Assembly: GCF_026342435.1 (NCBI RefSeq)
Contig: NZ_JAPEMT010000003.1
Coordinates: 868,001 to 932,000 of the forward strand
Length of the DNA stretch: 64,000 bases
Direction: 5' to 3'
Origin: Streptomyces sp. NBC_00237
GTDB taxonomy: Bacteria > Actinomycetota > Actinomycetes > Streptomycetales > Streptomycetaceae
Part shown: positions 60,491-64,000 of the stretch, in pieces
Numbering within the stretch: position 1 is the stretch's first letter
Layout of the letters: every line of letters starts with the position of its first letter
Program-made: the position numbers and the translations under genes
Notes under the pieces: model-generated
Told to the model about the DNA's origin: nothing
The model's input: only the letters and a program-made list of their open reading frames with translations
Databases searched by the model: none

Positions 60491-62184
60491 GGCTCTGGAC
60501 GAAATCTCGGGACGGTCACGATCGACTCTCGGTAGCGTGCACTGTCCAGGGCGGGAATGCCTTGTTCATGAGGGACTTGTCCGGACTGAAGGAAGCTCTG
60601 CTGCCGAGAGCGGCAGGACTGGTGCTCGATCGACTCACTGAGACGGACGGGCTGGTTGTGATCGAAGCGCACTGCTCTGTTGAGGAGTTGGAGTGTCCCG
60701 ACTGCTCGACTGTTTCCCTCCGTGTGCACAGCCGGTACGAGCGGCACCTCACCGAACTGCCGGTTGGCGGGCGCCGGGTAGTCGTGAGGCTGATGGTGAG
60801 GAGGTTCTTTTGTGACGATCCCGGCTGCCCTCGTCGCACGTTCGTGGAGCAGGCTGAGGGCCTGACCACCAGGTATGCCCGTTCCGGGCCCGGGGTGAAG
60901 GTGTGGTGGCGGGCCGTCGCGCTCGCACTGGGCGGGCGGCCTGGCATCCGGATGTGCCGCGTCTTGGCAGTGCCGAGCGGACGCGAGCGCCTGCTCCGGC
61001 TGCTGCAGGCGCCCCCGGTTCCGGGCCGTAGCCCGCGGGTACTCGGCGTTGACGACTTCGCGTTCCGCCGGTCTCGGACCTACGGGACCATCGTGTTGGA
61101 CGTGGAGTCTTCCACGGTCATCGACGTGTTGCCGGACCGCACTTCGCGGACGCTGGCGGCCTGGTTGGCTGTGCATCCCGGGGCGGAGATCGTGTGCCGG
61201 GACCGGGCAGGCGCCTATAGCAAGGCGATACGGCAGGCCGCCCCGCAGGCCCGGGAAGTAGCAGACCGGTTCCATTTGGTCCAGAACCTCACCAAAGTGC
61301 TGGAGAGAATCTGCCGCGAGCACATCCCGTGCCTGCGCAAGCACGCCGAACTGGAAGCCCAGTTGACGACCCCGCCTGAACGCACCCCGCTGTTCGACTA
61401 TCCGGGCACCGCACTCCTGGAGCGAACCCGGCGACGGTTCGAGGACATCCAGCGTCTGCACGGCGAGGGCAGGACCATCAACGCGATCGCCCGCCACCTG
61501 AATCTCGACCCCAGAACCGTGAACCGCTACGTGAAGACTCCGCTCGACGCCCTGCTGGCCTCGGCCGACAACCGGCGCCCGAACGGCAGGTTGGAGCCGT
61601 TCAAGGCTTACCTCAACGAACGCCACGCTCAGCTCGGCGCCGATGCGGTCGCCAGCCGTCTGTTCCGGGAGGTCCGTGAACGCGGCTACCGCGGCAGCCA
61701 GCGGAGCGTGCAGCGCCACCTCGCCCGCCTCAGTGCCGGCACCGTCGAACCGGTACGCATCACCGTCCCCACTGCGAGGGCCATTGCCGTCTGGATCGTC
61801 CGCCCACGCGAAGACGTTTCCGCCAACGACCAGGAGGAACTGCTCAAGGCCCGGCTTGCCTGCCCCGACCTCACCCGAGCATGCGACCTGGCCTGGGCCT
61901 TTCTGGAAATGACCCGTCACCAGCGCGGCACGCTTCTACCGGATTGGATCAGGCAAGCCGAGCAAGACGCTCCCAAACCCATGCGCGCCTTCGCCGCCTA
62001 CCTCCGCCAGGACCTCGACGCCGTCACTGCCGGGCTCACCCTTAGCTACAGCTCCGGCGTCGTTGAAGGGCACGTCAACCGTTTAAGACAATCAAGCGGC
62101 AGATGTACGGCCGCGGATCCTTCCAACTCCTACGCACTCGCGTCCTGTTGCGATCGTGACCGTCCCGAGATTTCGTCCAGAGCC
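60491..62184 (+). mobile_element. ISL3-family element with 34-bp perfect repeats and 8-bp target duplication
   Basis: Perfect 34-bp terminal inverted repeats at 60491-60524 and 62151-62184 (outer end GGCTCTGGACGAAATCTCGG). The flanks repeat GCTCTCGC at 60483-60490 and 62185-62192, the 8-bp duplication typical of ISL3. Element length 1694 bp. It split an IS256 transposase gene. Confidence 0.95.
60568..62159 (+). pseudogene. ISL3-family transposase with a late frameshift
   Basis: About 530 residues. N-terminal zinc-finger-like region LECPDCSTVSLRVHSRYERH and RFFCDDPGCPRRTF; catalytic Asp in RVLGVDDFAFRRSRTYGTIV and CRDRAGAYSKAIR, HTH DPRTVNRYVK, and Glu in SYSSGVVEGHVNR near the end. After HVNR one base is missing (near 62085). 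The expected KTIKRQMYGRGSFQLLRTRV and a stop at 62157 are in another frame, so the actual frame runs on into IS256 sequence. The DDE residues remain, so partial activity cannot be excluded. ATG 60568 is the chosen start. Confidence 0.85.
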
Positions 62185-62812
62185 GCTCTCGCTGTCCCCG
62201 ACCATCAGCCCGAGGACCTCGCTGCCTCTGTCCTCGGTGATGCCGGTGGCGACCACCACGGGCCGGGAGGCGATCTGGTGGTTCACCCGAGCCTTGCAGT
62301 AGGTCGCGTCCAGGTAGTCCAAGTAGGCGTAGGGGAAACGGACATGGCCCAGCGGGCGGGTGCGGAACGCGGTCAGCGGCTCGTCGAGAGCCTGGCAGAT
62401 CCGCGAGACCTCGGACTTGGAGATGCCGCTGTCCCCGCCGAGGGCTTTGACCAGGTCATCGACGCTGCGGGTGGAGACGCCGTGCACATATGCTTCCATG
62501 ATCACGGCGTAGAGGGCCTGGTCGATGCGGCGCCGACGCTCCAGCAGCGACGGGAAGAAGTTGCCGGTGCGAACCTTGGGGATCTCCAGATCCAGATCGT
62601 CGGCCAGCGTGGTCAGCACCCGCTCGCGGTGCCCGTTGCGGACGCCTGTCCGCGTCGGCGTGTGCTCGTTCCACTCCGCACCGATCTGGGCACTCGCCTC
62701 GGCCTCGATCAGCTCCTGCACCATCCGCTCCGCGATGGCACGGACCAGCTCGATTCCATCGGTCGAACGTAGTGACTCCAGCAGCCGTATCAGTGAACCT
62801 GTGCGCCAACAA
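62185..62812 (-). pseudogene. IS256-family transposase, N-terminal side of interrupted copy 2
   Basis: The minus strand reads GIELVRAIAERMVQELIEAE, then GHRERVLTTLADDLDLEIPK, RRRIDQALYAVIMEAYVHGV, STRSVDDLVKALGGDSGISK and VLGLMVGDSES, and is then cut by the ISL3 right end. Joined with 60373-60490 it gives a partial IS256 transposase that lacks its C-terminal part. A small insertion of YLD (YLDYLDATYCKA) is visible. Confidence 0.88.
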
Positions 62813-62860
62813 CTGTCAGTCCTGATGTTGCCGGGCCGATGGCCCGAGTAGACCCGGAGT

Positions 62861-64000
62861 ATGAAGGTTTCGTCGGAGACCGTCGCCGCGTTGCGCGACA
62901 AGTTCGAGGAAGTCCTGCCGCATCTGGACGAGCGGCAGCGCCGTCTGCTCCTGGGCTCGGAGGCGGGGGCGCTGGGGCATGGCGGGATCATCGCGGTGGC
63001 CGCGGCAGCGGGGGTGTCCACGGCCACCGTCAGCCGGGGATTGGAACAACTGCGCATGGGTCCGCCCGTCCTGGGCCGCCAACGCGTGCCCGGCGGCGGA
63101 CGCAAGCCGTTGACCACGACTGATCCCGAGCTGCAGGGGGCTTTGGACGCGTTGATCGAGCCGACCGAGCTGGGCGATCCGGCCTCGCCGCTGCGCTGGA
63201 CCACCGCCTCGCTGCGGGACCTGTCCGAGCAGTTGACCGTCACGGGACACCCGGTCAGCGCGACCACTGTGGGCAAGTTGCTGCATCAGATGGGCTTCTC
63301 GCTGCAAGCTGCCGTCCGGACTGCTTCCGGGGCGAGTCATCCCGACCGGGACGCGCAGTTCCTGCACATCCAGGCCACTGCGGAACGCTTCCTCGCCGTC
63401 GGCCAGCCGGTGATCAGCGTTGACGCGAAGAAGAAGGAGGCCATCGGCAACTATCAGCGCCCCGGCCGTGTCTGGCGGCCCAAGGGCGTCCCGGTCCAGG
63501 TCGACGATCACACCTTCCCGGCCGACGCGGACATGATCACCCCGTACGGGATCTACGACCTCGGCGAGGACAGCGGCTGGGTCAATGTGGGCACCGACCG
63601 CAACACCGCCGCCTTCGCGGTGGAATCGATCCGCCGCTGGTGGAACGACCGCGGCCACCTCGACCACCCCCGCGCCACCGCCCTGCTGATCACCGCCGAT
63701 GCCGGTGGACCCAACGGCGTCATCTTCCACACCTGGAGGTGGCAACTGGCCGGCCTCGCCCGCGAGATGGACGTACCTATCACGGTCTGCCACTTTCCTC
63801 CGGGCACAAGCAAATGGAACAAGGTCGAACACCGGCTGTTCTCCCGGATCACCTGCGCCTGGCGCGGCATCCCGCTGACCAGCCACGAGGTCGCCGTGAA
63901 GGCGATCGCCTCAGCCCATACCCGCACCGGTCTCGTGGTTCGAGCCGAACTGGACACCCACCGTTACCCCACCGGGCAGAACCCCACGCCCTGGCAGGTC
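62861..64000 (+). CDS. ISAzo13-type transposase (partial, runs off right edge)
   Basis: From ATG 62861 there are 380 open codons to the edge: MKVSSETVAALRDKFEEVLP, LLLGSEAGALGHGGIIAVAA, STATVSRGLEQLR, and the catalytic region PVISVDAKKKEAIGNYQRPG, LLITADAGGPNG and HFPPGTSKWNKVEHRLFS, a DDE set typical of ISAzo13-like (formerly IS630-like) elements. TRTGLVVRAELDTHRYPTGQ near the edge is close to the usual C-terminus. The left inverted repeat was not identified. Confidence 0.92.
   Translation, partial: MKVSSETVAALRDKFEEVLPHLDERQRRLLLGSEAGALGHGGIIAVAAAAGVSTATVSRGLEQLRMGPPVLGRQRVPGGGRKPLTTTDPELQGALDALIEPTELGDPASPLRWTTASLRDLSEQLTVTGHPVSATTVGKLLHQMGFSLQAAVRTASGASHPDRDAQFLHIQATAERFLAVGQPVISVDAKKKEAIGNYQRPGRVWRPKGVPVQVDDHTFPADADMITPYGIYDLGEDSGWVNVGTDRNTAAFAVESIRRWWNDRGHLDHPRATALLITADAGGPNGVIFHTWRWQLAGLAREMDVPITVCHFPPGTSKWNKVEHRLFSRITCAWRGIPLTSHEVAVKAIASAHTRTGLVVRAELDTHRYPTGQNPTPWQV

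Noticed and set aside
62160..62772. C-terminal extension of the ISL3 transposase to 786 residues
   Set aside because: It results from a one-base loss near 62085; the extension reads antisense to the IS256 transposase.
1..64000. CRISPR arrays, rRNA and tRNA genes
   Set aside because: No regularly spaced direct repeats, rRNA cores or tRNA cloverleaves ending in CCA-type acceptor stems were recognised by eye; short or divergent tRNAs could be missed without a covariance search.

Overview
The window is very GC-rich, has strong G/C third-position codon bias, and uses many GTG starts and 4-bp ATGA/GTGA gene overlaps. Its gene content (type I PKS, Rv1733c-type protein, GH62 and CBM13 enzymes, RHS protein, many IS remnants) is typical of a Streptomyces chromosome or a close relative. 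The density of broken genes and insertion sequences in the right half suggests a chromosome arm or another poorly conserved region. No database search was possible; family names come from motifs read in the sequence.

Layout. 1-1.4 kb: the 5' end of a type I PKS gene (minus strand, runs off the left edge), a small DUF5988-like gene before it, and a truncated LuxR-type response regulator. 1.5-17.1 kb: one almost gapless minus-strand run with a four-subunit group 3b-type [NiFe] hydrogenase (Fe-S, FAD/NAD(P), small and large subunits, plus a cyclic-nucleotide-binding protein), maturation genes hypE, hypD, hypC, hypF and an endopeptidase, two CBS-BON proteins, a flavodoxin-like protein, an Rv1733c-type membrane protein and a GNAT/acyl-CoA synthetase (ADP-forming)-like fusion. 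hypA and hypB are absent. 17.2-22.4 kb: plus-strand companions, namely universal stress proteins, PPK2 and a second flavodoxin-like protein, together with wrecks of a USP, a phosphoketolase and a GAPDH gene. The set resembles the DosR/DevR (OsdR in Streptomyces) hypoxia/dormancy regulon, and a palindrome GGGCCG-NN-CGGCCC recurs five times upstream of these genes.

22.9-33.4 kb: a PucR-type regulator, then a YqiJ-like (NfeD/OB) membrane protein, a YqiK-type flotillin and a 1774-residue AAA ATPase, likely one functional unit, followed by an alpha/beta hydrolase. 33.4-49.5 kb: an accessory zone with a decayed IS630 element, small intact enzymes (P-loop kinase, hydrolases, HAD phosphatase, NUDIX, FAD monooxygenase with a divergent YafY/WYL regulator and a clear operator), pseudogenes (XRE regulator, M20 peptidase, 2'-5' RNA ligase), an IS5-type element whose transposase has a long extra C-terminal domain, and an IS4-type element inserted into an older IS5 copy.

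49.6-56.0 kb: a 2081-residue secreted RHS/YD-repeat protein with a basic, unrecognised C-terminal tail, followed 5 bp later by a small acidic gene, a candidate toxin-immunity pair. 57-60.4 kb: a plant-polysaccharide set (GH62 arabinofuranosidase, SGNH esterase, truncated GH43), two members of which share a palindromic upstream site. 60.4-64 kb: IS256 remnants, an ISL3 element inserted in one of them with an 8-bp target duplication, and an ISAzo13-type transposase running off the right edge.
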